From assembly GCA_046726275.1 (NCBI GenBank), contig JBKPAF010000007.1, forward strand, positions 1 through 51,282: a stretch of DNA of 51,282 nucleotides. The letters are read 5' to 3'. Both the position numbers and the translations under genes were made by a program. Positions within the stretch are counted from its first letter, which is position 1; every line of letters starts with the position of its first letter. The notes beneath the pieces are model-generated. The model made no database searches. It was not told the origin of the DNA and was given only the letters and a program-made list of their open reading frames with translations. This DNA is from DASXTW01 sp046726275. Lineage in GTDB: Bacteria; Actinomycetota; UBA4738. Shown piece by piece: positions 16,327-24,201 of the stretch.

Positions 16327-18220
16327 CCATCTTCACCAACTTTCGCGCCCATATGGCTCCGAGCAGCATCAGCGCAGACCCCGTGCCCAGCAGGATCCAT
16401 CCGAGTTGTGTGGAGAAGAGGAGATTCATGTAGCCGGGATTGACCTTCAGGATGTAGAGCCCGATCAGGAAGGGCAGCGCGATGAGGATCTTCACCGAGA
16501 GCCGGCCCTCGGCGGACAATACCCTCACCTGCCGCCTGAGGACCTCGCGTTCGCGCACGGTCTCCGCCACGGTGTCCAGGATCTCCGCCAGGTTGCCGCC
16601 GACCTCCCTCTGGATGTTCACCGCAAGGATCGCCCACTTGAAATCCTCGCTCCCGACCCTCTCCCCCATCGCCGTGAGGGCCTCCTCCACGGGACGCCCC
16701 AGCCGGACCTCCGTCACGAGGCGTTGGAACTCGGGACCGGCCGGGTCTCCCACTTCCTTGGAGACCATGTCCAGGGCCTGGAAGAAGCTGTGCCCGGCGC
16801 GAAGCGAGCTGGCCAGGACGGTCACGACGTCCGCGAGCTGCGAGTGCAGCTTGTTCGTCCGGCGGCCTATGGCCCTGTTGACCAGGAAGCTCGGCGCAAC
16901 GGCCCCAGCCACGGCCAGGAGCAGCGTGAACAGCGGGCTCTGGAAAATGAGCCCTCCGATGACCAGGCCGAGGAGAGTGGTCCCCGCGTTCAGCGCGATG
17001 AACTCCCCCGTGGAGAGCGGAAGGCCGGCTCGCTCGAGCTTCTGGTCGACGCCCGTCGCGAAGCCCCCGGCCTGCGCGATCTTCTCTGCCGCGGCGACCA
17101 GGGGCTCGGGGATCCAACTCGCCACGCCGGTCTCCGATCGGTCTGAGTGGGTCTCGACGGGCTCGGCGAACTGATCCGTGGCCATCCTTCGCGCGAGTTC
17201 CCGCCGCCGCCGGTTCCGGTACGTCGCCCCCAGCAGCATGATCAGGAGTAGGAACGCGGCCAGGAAGCTGAGCCCGAGGGCGAGAGTGAGGCCTACCGTC
17301 CCCGTGAGAACCGGTATCTTGGTCTTGGCCGGCAATGTGAGGTCCTTGGACTCCGGGGTGAGCACGAGGGCTGTGTCCTCCACTCCGCCCGCGCTCACCG
17401 CGAGCGTCACCTGGGCCCCCCGACCACTCGTGGACCGGAACGTCACTTCGAACTGATGGGAGAGCTCCCTCGCGAGCTCCTGGTAGATCGACCCCAGGCT
17501 CGCCTCCGTGGCTGCGGTGTAGGCGCCCCCGGTCTCTCTGGCCAGAGTCCGGAGCACGTCGGGGTCGAGCTCCCTTGACTGGAGGCCCACGGTGAAGATC
17601 GAGGCGCCGGCGCTCTTGGCGGCGGCGATGGCGAGCGGCAGAGTTCCCCCGCCGGATGTGTTCGAGCCGTCGGTAAAGAGCACGATGTTTCGCTGACCGG
17701 GCGCCGAGAACATCTCGGCCGCGGTGGTCACCCCCTCGTACAGGGCCGTGCCGAGGTGTGTCTTTGTCGGACCCAGCACGTCCAGCACCTCGGCGCGGTC
17801 GCCCGTGAGGTTGCGCAGGACGGCCGCGCGATTGGAGAAGGTCACAACGCCGACCCGGACGCCCTCCGGAAGGCGCTGAACGAAGTCCCGGGCCGCCGCC
17901 AGGGCGGTCTCCAGAGCCTCTCCCTTCACGCTGTTCGACACGTCGATGGCGAGGACGACGTCCACTCCGCGCCCCGTCTGCTGGAGGGTCTGGACGGACA
18001 AGGGCTTCACGACCCGTCCGTTCTCGGTGATCCGCAGGTCGCCGGCGGACACGGTGCCGTCGCTGCCGACCGCCACTGTGAGCGTGACCTGCGGATAGCT
18101 CTTCTGCTCCACCGAGCGGATCCGCACCGTCTGGACGTCGGCCGAGGCGGCTCCGGCTGTGGCCAGGATGACGGCGAGGACCAGAGTGCCCGCGAGCAAC
18201 GTCTTGATGCGTCCCCTCAC
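16319..18220 (-). CDS. Von Willebrand A domain fused to a TadB-type platform protein
   Basis: This 633-residue fusion has a signal peptide (about 1-27), then a Sema-like stretch and a von Willebrand A domain with an intact metal-ion site: D93-x-S95-x-S97 in AIDVSNS, a Thr in THLGTALYEG, and Asp in VLFTDGSN. A membrane span follows (about 310-336, LTLALGLSFLAAFLLLIMLL), then a basic stretch and a TadB-like GspF domain with LADVVTVLASSLRAGHSF and NIQREVGGNLAEILDTVAETVRER, and two C-terminal spans. Ordinary TadB proteins are about 300 residues and lack the VWA part. The layout puts the adhesion-type VWA domain outside and the pilus platform inside. The GTG start overlaps the cpaF stop as GTGA. 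Confidence 0.9.
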   Translation of the reverse strand: MRGRIKTLLAGTLVLAVILATAGAASADVQTVRIRSVEQKSYPQVTLTVAVGSDGTVSAGDLRITENGRVVKPLSVQTLQQTGRGVDVVLAIDVSNSVKGEALETALAAARDFVQRLPEGVRVGVVTFSNRAAVLRNLTGDRAEVLDVLGPTKTHLGTALYEGVTTAAEMFSAPGQRNIVLFTDGSNTSGGGTLPLAIAAAKSAGASIFTVGLQSRELDPDVLRTLARETGGAYTAATEASLGSIYQELARELSHQFEVTFRSTSGRGAQVTLAVSAGGVEDTALVLTPESKDLTLPAKTKIPVLTGTVGLTLALGLSFLAAFLLLIMLLGATYRNRRRRELARRMATDQFAEPVETHSDRSETGVASWIPEPLVAAAEKIAQAGGFATGVDQKLERAGLPLSTGEFIALNAGTTLLGLVIGGLIFQSPLFTLLLAVAGAVAPSFLVNRAIGRRTNKLHSQLADVVTVLASSLRAGHSFFQALDMVSKEVGDPAGPEFQRLVTEVRLGRPVEEALTAMGERVGSEDFKWAILAVNIQREVGGNLAEILDTVAETVREREVLRRQVRVLSAEGRLSVKILIALPFLIGLYILKVNPGYMNLLFSTQLGWILLGTGSALMLLGAIWARKLVKMDV

Positions 18221-19539
18221 TTCCGGCCTCCCGGTACGACCGGCGTGAACAGGCTGTGGGGGATCCTGATCCCGTGGTCGTCGAGCTTCTCGAGGAAATG
18301 GGGACGAAGTCCGGTCGGCTTCAACGTGCCCTGGAACTTGCCGGCCTCGTCCATCCCTGCCTTGAAGTCGAACATGAAGATGTCCTGGAGGGTGATCACG
18401 TCGCCCTCCATGCTCACGACCTCGGTGACGTGGGTGAACCGCCGGGTCCCGTCCTTGAGCCTGGTCTGGTGGATGATCAGGTCGATGGCCGATGCGATCT
18501 GCTCGCGCACGGCCCGCACCGTGATCTCCATGCCGGCCATCAGAGACATCGTCTCGAGCCTGGACAGGACGTCTCGCGGTGAGTTCGCGTGGATCGTGGA
18601 GATCGATCCGTCGTGCCCGGTGTTCATGGCCTGCAACATGTCCAGGGCCTCTCCGCCTCGTACCTCACCGACCACGATCCGGTCGGGCCGCATACGCAGG
18701 GCGTTCCGGACGAGCTGCCGGATCGTTACCTCTCCCCTTCCCTCGATGTTCGCGGGGCGGTACTCGAGCCGAACGACGTGCGGCTGGAGAAGGCGGAGCT
18801 CCGCCGCGTCTTCGATCGTGATGATGCGCTCGTCGTCCGAGATGAACGAGGACAGCACGTTGAGCGTGGTCGTCTTTCCGGCGCCGGTTCCTCCCGACAC
18901 CAGCACGTTGACCCGCCCGCGGACGCAAGCCTCGAGGAACTGGGCAACCGGGGAAGTGAGTGTCCCGAACGAGACGAGGTCTTCGGCCTCGTAGGGGTCG
19001 GTGGCGAACTTCCTGATCGTGAGCGCCGCCCCGTCGACCGCGATGGGGGGGATGATCGCGTTGACCCGCGAGCCGTCGGGAAGCCGAGCGTCGACGTACG
19101 GGCTGGCCTCGTCCACCCGGCGTCCGACCCTGGCAACGATCTTGTCGATCGTGCGGCGCAGCTGCTCGTCGTCAAAGAACCTCGCCCCCGTCCAGAAGAG
19201 CTTCCCGCCCCGCTCCACGTAGATCGACTCGTAGTTGTTCACCATGATCTCGGTCACGTCCGGGTCGCGAACGAACAGCTCGAGCGGCCCGAGGCCGAGG
19301 ATGGCGTCCCCGATCTGCTGGATGATCCGGGCTTTCTCCTGGCTGGAGAGCGTGACCCGCTCCTCGTCCAGAAGCTCCCGGAGGCGCCGGTGCACGACGT
19401 CCTGGAGGTCTCGCTCGGAGATGGTCTGGTCGTAGAGCTTCGGCCCCAGCGACTCGACCAGCCTGGCTTGGAGCCGGTTCTGGATCTCGGCCGCCCGATC
19501 GGGCAGCTCGGCCTTCCCCAATCTTTCCGCAAGTGACAT
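18217..19539 (-). CDS. cpaF: Tad pilus assembly ATPase CpaF/TadA
   Basis: This 440-residue secretion ATPase powers Flp pilus assembly from the cytoplasmic side. An N-terminal helical domain (about 1-130) leads into the catalytic RecA-like domain. Walker A is SGGTGAGKTTTLN (about 214-226), the Asp box follows at ERIITIEDAAEL, Walker B lies in RPDRIVVGEVRGGEALDML, and a His box in TGHDGSISTIHANS. Length and motif order are typical of CpaF. An AGGAGG stands ahead of the ATG at 19539. It is followed by the VWA-TadB fusion with a 4-base overlap. Confidence 0.95.
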   Translation of the reverse strand: MSLAERLGKAELPDRAAEIQNRLQARLVESLGPKLYDQTISERDLQDVVHRRLRELLDEERVTLSSQEKARIIQQIGDAILGLGPLELFVRDPDVTEIMVNNYESIYVERGGKLFWTGARFFDDEQLRRTIDKIVARVGRRVDEASPYVDARLPDGSRVNAIIPPIAVDGAALTIRKFATDPYEAEDLVSFGTLTSPVAQFLEACVRGRVNVLVSGGTGAGKTTTLNVLSSFISDDERIITIEDAAELRLLQPHVVRLEYRPANIEGRGEVTIRQLVRNALRMRPDRIVVGEVRGGEALDMLQAMNTGHDGSISTIHANSPRDVLSRLETMSLMAGMEITVRAVREQIASAIDLIIHQTRLKDGTRRFTHVTEVVSMEGDVITLQDIFMFDFKAGMDEAGKFQGTLKPTGLRPHFLEKLDDHGIRIPHSLFTPVVPGGRK

Positions 19540-19556
19540 TGCTCACATCCCTCCTG

Positions 19557-20780
19557 TCAGCGCCTGCGCAGGCCCCGCTTGCGGGACGGTTCGGCGGAGC
19601 CATGGGGCGACGCCGCGCTCGTGGCGTCCACCTGGATCGTGGCCATGAGCTTGTCGGCGAACCCGCCGATGCTCTTGGCCACCTCGGACTTCGGTGCATC
19701 CACGTACACGGGCCTTCCCCAGTTGAGGGACGTCGGGACCAGCCTGCTCGAGGGGATCCGAGCATCCACCCTGAGCTTGGTCACCCGCTCGACCTCGTCA
19801 ACGTCGAGACCGACCTTGCTGTCGGCTCGATTCAGCACGACCCGGAACCGCTCTCTGGGCAGTCCGAGGGCCATCAGGTTCTGCAGGGCATTGGAAAGGT
19901 GTCGCAATCCGACCACGTCCAGGCCGCTGATCAGGCAGATCACGTCGGAGAGATCGAACGTCGCCAGCACGTGATCGGCATAGGTTGCGGCACTGTCCAC
20001 GACGGTGAACGCGAAGACGTTCCGGAGAGCCGTGAGCACCTTGCCGCCAGCCTCGCCGGAGACCACGGTCGTGCCGGGCACCGCCTGAGAGGCATACACC
20101 CTCAGGTTGCCTCCCATGGACGCCCCGGCGTCGAGGATGGCTTCGCGGTCGGACAGCCGGCCCACCGCGATCAGGTCGTCCACGGCCCGCTTGGTGTCCT
20201 TCCCGAAATAGGAGAGGACGTCACCCATCTCCAGGTCGAAGTCCACCAGGGCCGTTTCCAGTCCGGACCTCGAAGCAAGGGCCAGGGCCAGGTTCGACGC
20301 CAGGAATGTCTTGCCTGTTCCTCCTTTGGACGAGAACACGGAGATGACCGAGCCGCGGGGTCCTGTCGGCCGGGAGGGCTCCCCTCCTCGCACCGACCGG
20401 AGGTTCGCCGACCAGGCCAGCGCCCGATGCAGAGCGTCGCGAAGCTCCGTGCTTCCCTGGGACAGATCCACGACGTCACGGACCCCCGCGCGCATCGCCG
20501 CGGGCAACATCCCGTTCAGGGCCCGGTCCCGAACGATCACCACCGCCGTCGTGGGGGTCGCCTTCGACACGAAGTCGGCCAGCCCGAAGGCGTCGGCATC
20601 CTTGATCACCGGCGACAGCACGACGACACTGATCAGACCGGGGCGGTCGGAGATGAACCCCTCCACCGCGGACACGCTGGGCATCCACTCGACCCCCTGA
20701 GGCTCACGCTCAAGGGCCCGGGCGACCGTCTGCCGGAAGGTCGGTGGGGCTCCGACCGCAACGACCTCGAACTCGCTCAT
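19557..20780 (-). CDS. cpaE: Tad pilus localisation ATPase CpaE/TadZ (MinD-like)
   Basis: The 407-residue protein has an N-terminal receiver-like domain (about 1-125) without a clear phospho-acceptor, followed by a ParA/MinD ATPase with the deviant Walker A SSKGGTGKTFLASNLALAL. Further motifs are TALVDFDLEMGDV and DVICLISGLDVVGLRHL. CpaE/TadZ proteins mark the site of pilus assembly at the membrane. The ATG at 20780 is used because it falls just after the cpaB stop with GAGGG upstream; the frame extends 29 codons further without similarity. It lies 17 bases ahead of cpaF. Confidence 0.9.
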   Translation of the reverse strand: MSEFEVVAVGAPPTFRQTVARALEREPQGVEWMPSVSAVEGFISDRPGLISVVVLSPVIKDADAFGLADFVSKATPTTAVVIVRDRALNGMLPAAMRAGVRDVVDLSQGSTELRDALHRALAWSANLRSVRGGEPSRPTGPRGSVISVFSSKGGTGKTFLASNLALALASRSGLETALVDFDLEMGDVLSYFGKDTKRAVDDLIAVGRLSDREAILDAGASMGGNLRVYASQAVPGTTVVSGEAGGKVLTALRNVFAFTVVDSAATYADHVLATFDLSDVICLISGLDVVGLRHLSNALQNLMALGLPRERFRVVLNRADSKVGLDVDEVERVTKLRVDARIPSSRLVPTSLNWGRPVYVDAPKSEVAKSIGGFADKLMATIQVDATSAASPHGSAEPSRKRGLRRR

Positions 20781-20785
20781 ATCGG

Positions 20786-21562
20786 TCAGACCCTCGAGAC
20801 GACGTCGACCAAACTGGTCGGAGGGACGTTCTCGCCCTGCTGGTTCGGCGGAAGCAGCGCCAGCCACACCACGCCGTTCTGCTGGGCGAAGATCACCTTG
20901 GACGCGTCTTCCGGCTTCAGGGCCATGGTCATGAGCACGCGGGTCTCGCTGCTGGTGGCGGTGACGGCCCCCTGGACCACCTTCAGGACCTGCACGTCCG
21001 GGACGACAGTGACGACGAAGTCGCCCAGCCGCTGCTGGGTGTTGTCGGGCGCCTTGCCTCCGAGGAAGCTCTCGAGGGGACTCCCGCGGAGCACGGAGAC
21101 GTCCTGGAAGCTCGCATAGACGGTGATGTGGTCCCCGCGTTGCACGACGCCGCCACCTGCAGAGGGGGTCTCGAAGGAGAACGTCACCGCCTGCTGGCCC
21201 TCGGGGATGCCCAGGGCCCCACCCTGTGGCTGCGTGGTGCTTCCCTCGAGCCGAGCGGTGCTGATCTGCTCGCCCGAGAGGATGGGGGCGTTGGTCGTGC
21301 GGCCTCTGAGCTGCCCCACGTCGGTGACCGCTCCGCGAACGACGGCGTTCTTCGGAAGGCTCCGGGACGTGACGCCACCGCCCTGGACGATCTGGTCCAG
21401 GTTGGCACCGACCGGGATGTCCTCCTTGGCCACGATCACGGAGACGTTGCCCGATCCGGCCCCGTTCTCGTTCTCCACGCCCCTCACGTACATGAACACC
21501 GCGGCAGTCGCGAGGATGGCCAGCAGGGCCGCCACCACGATCACCATTCCACGACTTCTCAT
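20786..21562 (-). CDS. cpaB: Flp pilus assembly protein CpaB/RcpC (SAF domain)
   Basis: This 258-residue membrane-anchored protein starts with one span (GMVIVVAALLAILATAAVFMYV), followed by a SAF domain (about 39-100, from VSVIVAKEDIPVGANL) and an RcpC/CpaB-specific region with VTFSFETPSAGGGVVQRGDHITVYA and a C-terminal conserved stretch. In diderm bacteria CpaB binds the pilus secretin. No secretin is present here, so in a monoderm it may act at the cell wall instead. GGGGAG precedes the ATG. It sits between tadG and cpaE. Confidence 0.88.
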   Translation of the reverse strand: MRSRGMVIVVAALLAILATAAVFMYVRGVENENGAGSGNVSVIVAKEDIPVGANLDQIVQGGGVTSRSLPKNAVVRGAVTDVGQLRGRTTNAPILSGEQISTARLEGSTTQPQGGALGIPEGQQAVTFSFETPSAGGGVVQRGDHITVYASFQDVSVLRGSPLESFLGGKAPDNTQQRLGDFVVTVVPDVQVLKVVQGAVTATSSETRVLMTMALKPEDASKVIFAQQNGVVWLALLPPNQQGENVPPTSLVDVVSRV

Positions 21563-21604
21563 CGACGTTCTCCCCTTCCGATCATCTCTTCTGAAGTCCT
21601 CTGG

Positions 21605-23053
21605 TCATTCCGACAGTCGGATGGCGCGCAGCCCGAAATCCTCTCCGTCGCCCGGGTTGATCCCGCCCGGCTTGTAGCCCTGCCACGAGGCCACGAGGCA
21701 GATTGCATTGGGATCTGGTTGATGGATGCCGCACTCGCCCGGACTGGGCGGCACCACGTACTGCCAGCTGACGGTCGCGTTGTTCAGTGGCTGCTGGCGT
21801 TGCCACGTGATCTCGTGGCTGATCGGATCGTAGCAGTAGTCCAGGCCCGCGCACTGCCCGATAACGTTGCCGGTCGGTTCCTCATTACCCTTCCTGATTT
21901 TCGGATACGGCGGGTGCGGCGGGTCGGGATGCTGGAGATTCGTGAGCGGGCAGGACTGGTCGTCCAGGTCCACGGGGAATCCCCGCCGGAAAGACTGGTT
22001 CCCCCAGGAGCAATCGAAGGTTCCACCCGGGTCGCCGATCGCTTCCTCTTCGTTGCCCTTCAGGACTTTGTCGATGCGAAGGATCGTGAAGCCCACGATG
22101 TCGTATTGGGCCGGCGTGCAGGGAGTCGCCGGAGGACACCAGTTCCCGTCCTTGTCCACCTGCCCGGGGGGAGCGAACTCCCCGCTGGCGTCGTTCACCG
22201 GGAACTGCTTGAACTTGCCGACCTGACGCTGCATGTCTTGGAAGTTGGCGGCGGCGTGACCGGAAACAGTGCATACGAACGTGGGGGTCGGCGCCGGGTT
22301 GACGGGGAGCTCCGGGACGTTCTTGCCGTCGATCCAGTCCGACCGATCCGACGACCCGACGTTGGGGCAGTTGTACGTGGCGGAGCCCGTGTTCCACCCG
22401 CACTGCTCGCCGGGGCACTTCTTCAGGTTGATCCACGCCCACAGCGGGTTCCCGTTGTCGTCGTGGTCGTTCAGCCAGAACGCGCAGTGCGTGGGGGGAT
22501 GGTCGTTCGGTACGGGCTCCTCGCACTCGTTGGTCATCCAGTCGAACCGGACCATGATCGGAGCCGGCTTTCCGCCTCCGGCCGGACCCCAGATGGCCGT
22601 GGCGGTCCCGTGGGCGGTCACCTCGTCGTTCAGGCCGATGACCGGAGCGAAGAACAGGGATTGGTGCCCCTGGTACCTGACCCGGACCGACCCGCAGGTG
22701 GCTGGGTCGCAGCTCGAACCCGGTAGGCCCGTGGTGATGGTCCACCAGCTCTGCGAGGTGTCGTGGGCGGCGTCGGAGACGTTGGCGGTGGCGAACTTGT
22801 CCGCCTGCGCCTGCGCGGGACCCTCGTCGGCGGTCGGCACCGCCTCGCCAATCGCGAAGGACTCCGCCGCGGCCAGCGCGGCCGCATCGTTGGCGTTGAC
22901 CAGCCCCCGGTGTTTGACCGCAAGCCCGCCGAGGTCGACCGCCAGGACCACCATCCCGAACAGGACGACCATCGAAAGGGCGATCACCAGGAGCGTGGCC
23001 CCACGTTCGTCGTTCGGATCGACCCTGTGGAGGATCCTCCGCTTCACTCGCAT
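21605..23053 (-). CDS. TadG-like secreted pilus-associated protein
   Basis: The 482-residue protein has a Tad N-terminal domain: a short basic start, ERGATLLVIALSMVVLFGMVVLAVDLGGLAV as the single membrane anchor, then the NANDAAALAAAE motif typical of TadG. The large remaining part (about 90-480) is extracellular, rich in Trp, Pro, Asn and Cys, with several closely spaced Cys pairs (SCDPATC, CPGEQCGW, CPPATPC), suggesting disulfide-stabilised structure. I recognise no enzyme domain there. It overlaps the end of the TadE gene by 10 bases. Confidence 0.82.
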   Translation of the reverse strand: MRVKRRILHRVDPNDERGATLLVIALSMVVLFGMVVLAVDLGGLAVKHRGLVNANDAAALAAAESFAIGEAVPTADEGPAQAQADKFATANVSDAAHDTSQSWWTITTGLPGSSCDPATCGSVRVRYQGHQSLFFAPVIGLNDEVTAHGTATAIWGPAGGGKPAPIMVRFDWMTNECEEPVPNDHPPTHCAFWLNDHDDNGNPLWAWINLKKCPGEQCGWNTGSATYNCPNVGSSDRSDWIDGKNVPELPVNPAPTPTFVCTVSGHAAANFQDMQRQVGKFKQFPVNDASGEFAPPGQVDKDGNWCPPATPCTPAQYDIVGFTILRIDKVLKGNEEEAIGDPGGTFDCSWGNQSFRRGFPVDLDDQSCPLTNLQHPDPPHPPYPKIRKGNEEPTGNVIGQCAGLDYCYDPISHEITWQRQQPLNNATVSWQYVVPPSPGECGIHQPDPNAICLVASWQGYKPGGINPGDGEDFGLRAIRLSE

Positions 23054-23466
23054 CTGAACACCCCTTTGATGTTCACGGTGGCGTTGAGGTCGGGCAGGAA
23101 CGGGATGTTGAAGTTGAAGTTCTGGTCCCAGCTCACCTTGAGGTCGTCACCCACGGTGTCATCGTTACAGGGTGGATCTTCAAAGGTCGGTGCGCCGTTC
23201 CGTGAGATGTCCGGCGGGTACTGGCTGAGCGGGTACCCCACGGCTCCGTCGGAGACCGCCTGGTTGATCTCCGCAATGCTTTGACGGACCGCGCCCTTGC
23301 GGGCGCCCTCCCGCGCAGCGTTCAGGAAGACCTCGTACTGGCTGTAGGACCTGCCGAACTCGATGATCCCGAACACGAGCATGAACAGCAGAATCGATAT
23401 GAGGGCAAATTCCACCGCGACCGCGCCCCGTTCCTCGCGGAGAGCGTGGATCCTGGATCTGATCAA
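23044..23466 (-). CDS. TadE-like pseudopilin
   Basis: This 140-residue TadE-family protein has an N-terminal REERGAVAVEFALISILLFMLVFGIIEFGR segment, with the G-AVAVEF prepilin-type cleavage site and Glu at +5, followed by the family motif AAREGARKGAV. The rest is a short extracellular domain with a Cys pair. TadE proteins are processed by the pilus peptidase and are needed for Flp pilus formation as minor components. The start is a TTG at 23466 with AAGGGAAGG immediately upstream. It comes after a strong hairpin and overlaps tadG. Confidence 0.88.
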   Translation of the reverse strand: MIRSRIHALREERGAVAVEFALISILLFMLVFGIIEFGRSYSQYEVFLNAAREGARKGAVRQSIAEINQAVSDGAVGYPLSQYPPDISRNGAPTFEDPPCNDDTVGDDLKVSWDQNFNFNIPFLPDLNATVNIKGVFRCE

Positions 23467-23500
23467 CCTTCCCTTACCAACCTTTCGTGCCGAACCGCCT

Positions 23501-23551
23501 GTCGCCGGCCCCTCGCTCTCCCCGCTGCGGGGAGAGCGAGCGGCCGGCGAC
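23501..23551 (-). ncRNA. Strong intercistronic hairpin between the pilin genes and tadE
   Basis: A 23-base arm (23501-23523) pairs with a second arm (23529-23551) with one mismatch around a 5-base loop. It begins 22 bases after the first pilin stop and ends 34 bases before the tadE start. No T run follows, so it is not a simple terminator. It may stabilise or process the pilin mRNA, or attenuate reading into the assembly genes, giving more pilin than machinery. Confidence 0.65.
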
Positions 23552-23573
23552 GGCCGCTCCTACAAGCTGGGCA

Positions 23574-23783
23574 TCAGCAGCCCGACCCACCGAGCTCGGT
23601 GCAGGCATCGCTGAACTTGCCGGCGATCGCCGTCCCGAGTGCTCCGGCGGCCAGAACGATGGCTAGGGCAATCAGAACCAGCAGCAGCGCGTACTCCGTG
23701 GCCACAGCTCCGCTCTCGCCAGCCATCCGCTCCCGCACTCCGGACCACAGGGTCGTGACCCTCGCGTAAAGACCGAGAAGCAT
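23574..23783 (-). CDS. flp: Flp-type pilin 1
   Basis: The 69-residue type IVb prepilin has a leader MLLGLYARVTTLWSG..., the cleavage motif ESG-AVATEY with Glu at +5 and Tyr at +6, then the hydrophobic helix ALLLVLIALAIVLAAGALG and a short C-terminus with two Cys residues (DACTELGGSGC). It is the major structural subunit candidate of the pilus. GGGGG stands nine bases before the ATG. A second pilin gene lies 69 bases upstream on the same strand, and a strong hairpin follows. Confidence 0.9.
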   Translation of the reverse strand: MLLGLYARVTTLWSGVRERMAGESGAVATEYALLLVLIALAIVLAAGALGTAIAGKFSDACTELGGSGC

Positions 23784-23852
23784 CCAGTCACCCCCTTTCA
23801 GATGTCCGTGAGCGGGTGCGAGGCGCCGAACTCCGCTCAGACCCAGACGGCA

Positions 23853-24053
23853 TCAGCAGGACGCGCCCAGCGGCACGCATGCCTCCGCGTACTTGTTCGC
23901 CAATGCCACGCCGAAAGCAGACGCGGCCGCGACGATCGCCACCGCGATGAAGATCAGGAGCAGCGCGTACTCCGTGGCCACCGCACCCCTCTCGTCGGTG
24001 AGACGATGGCGAAAAGCACGCCATGACGAATGAAGCTTGAAGACCAGGTTGAT
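23853..24053 (-). CDS. flp: Flp-type pilin 2 with a non-canonical start codon
   Basis: This frame encodes a second Flp prepilin of about 66 residues: a basic leader (HSSWRAFRHRLTD), the cleavage motif ERG-AVATEY, the helix ALLLIFIAVAIVAAASAFGVALA and a C-terminus with two Cys (EACVPLGASC), parallel to pilin 1. Between the in-frame upstream TGA and the GTG of the VATEY motif there is no ATG, GTG or TTG. The best start is the ATC at 24053-24051, seven bases after AGGAGGGG; a CTG two codons later is the alternative. Starting at the internal GTG would delete the leader and the cleavage site, so it is unlikely. A sequencing error in the start codon is also possible. Confidence 0.7.
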   Translation of the reverse strand: MNLVFKLHSSWRAFRHRLTDERGAVATEYALLLIFIAVAIVAAASAFGVALANKYAEACVPLGASC

Positions 24054-24162
24054 GAGTAAACCCCTCCTCCCTCCGCGGGCGCCCCCCTCTCAGGAGGCGA
24101 TTTTCAAGTAGCGAAAGTAGGCCGCCGGCAGTGGTTCCACCATTCCGACTTTCCCTGATAGG

Positions 24163-24184
24163 CCGTACGTAGTTCTACGTACGG
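24163..24184. promoter_or_regulatory. Perfect 22-bp palindrome upstream of the pilin genes
   Basis: CCGTACGTAG-TT-CTACGTACGG has 10-bp perfect arms and a 2-base centre. It lies 17 bases past the stop of the pseudo-receiver regulator and 110 bases before pilin 2. With almost no loop and no T run it is unlikely to be a terminator. It has the form of an operator for a dimeric regulator such as the LuxR-type proteins encoded next door. No clear -35/-10 pair was found nearby. Confidence 0.5.
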
Positions 24185-24201
24185 ACTTAAAGGGGACCGG
24201 C

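Noticed and set aside
19533..21119. Long plus-strand open frame opposite cpaE and cpaB
   Set aside because: Antisense shadow; no domain, while both minus-strand genes show family motifs.
23809..23839. TGAGCGG...CCGCTCA inverted repeat between the two pilin genes
   Set aside because: Seven-bp stem with a 17-base loop and no T run; too weak to call a terminator.
23788..24024. Minus-strand frame starting MACFSPSSHRREG across pilin 2
   Set aside because: It has a normal ATG but is out of frame with the pilin motifs and lacks a hydrophobic helix; it is the shadow of pilin 2.
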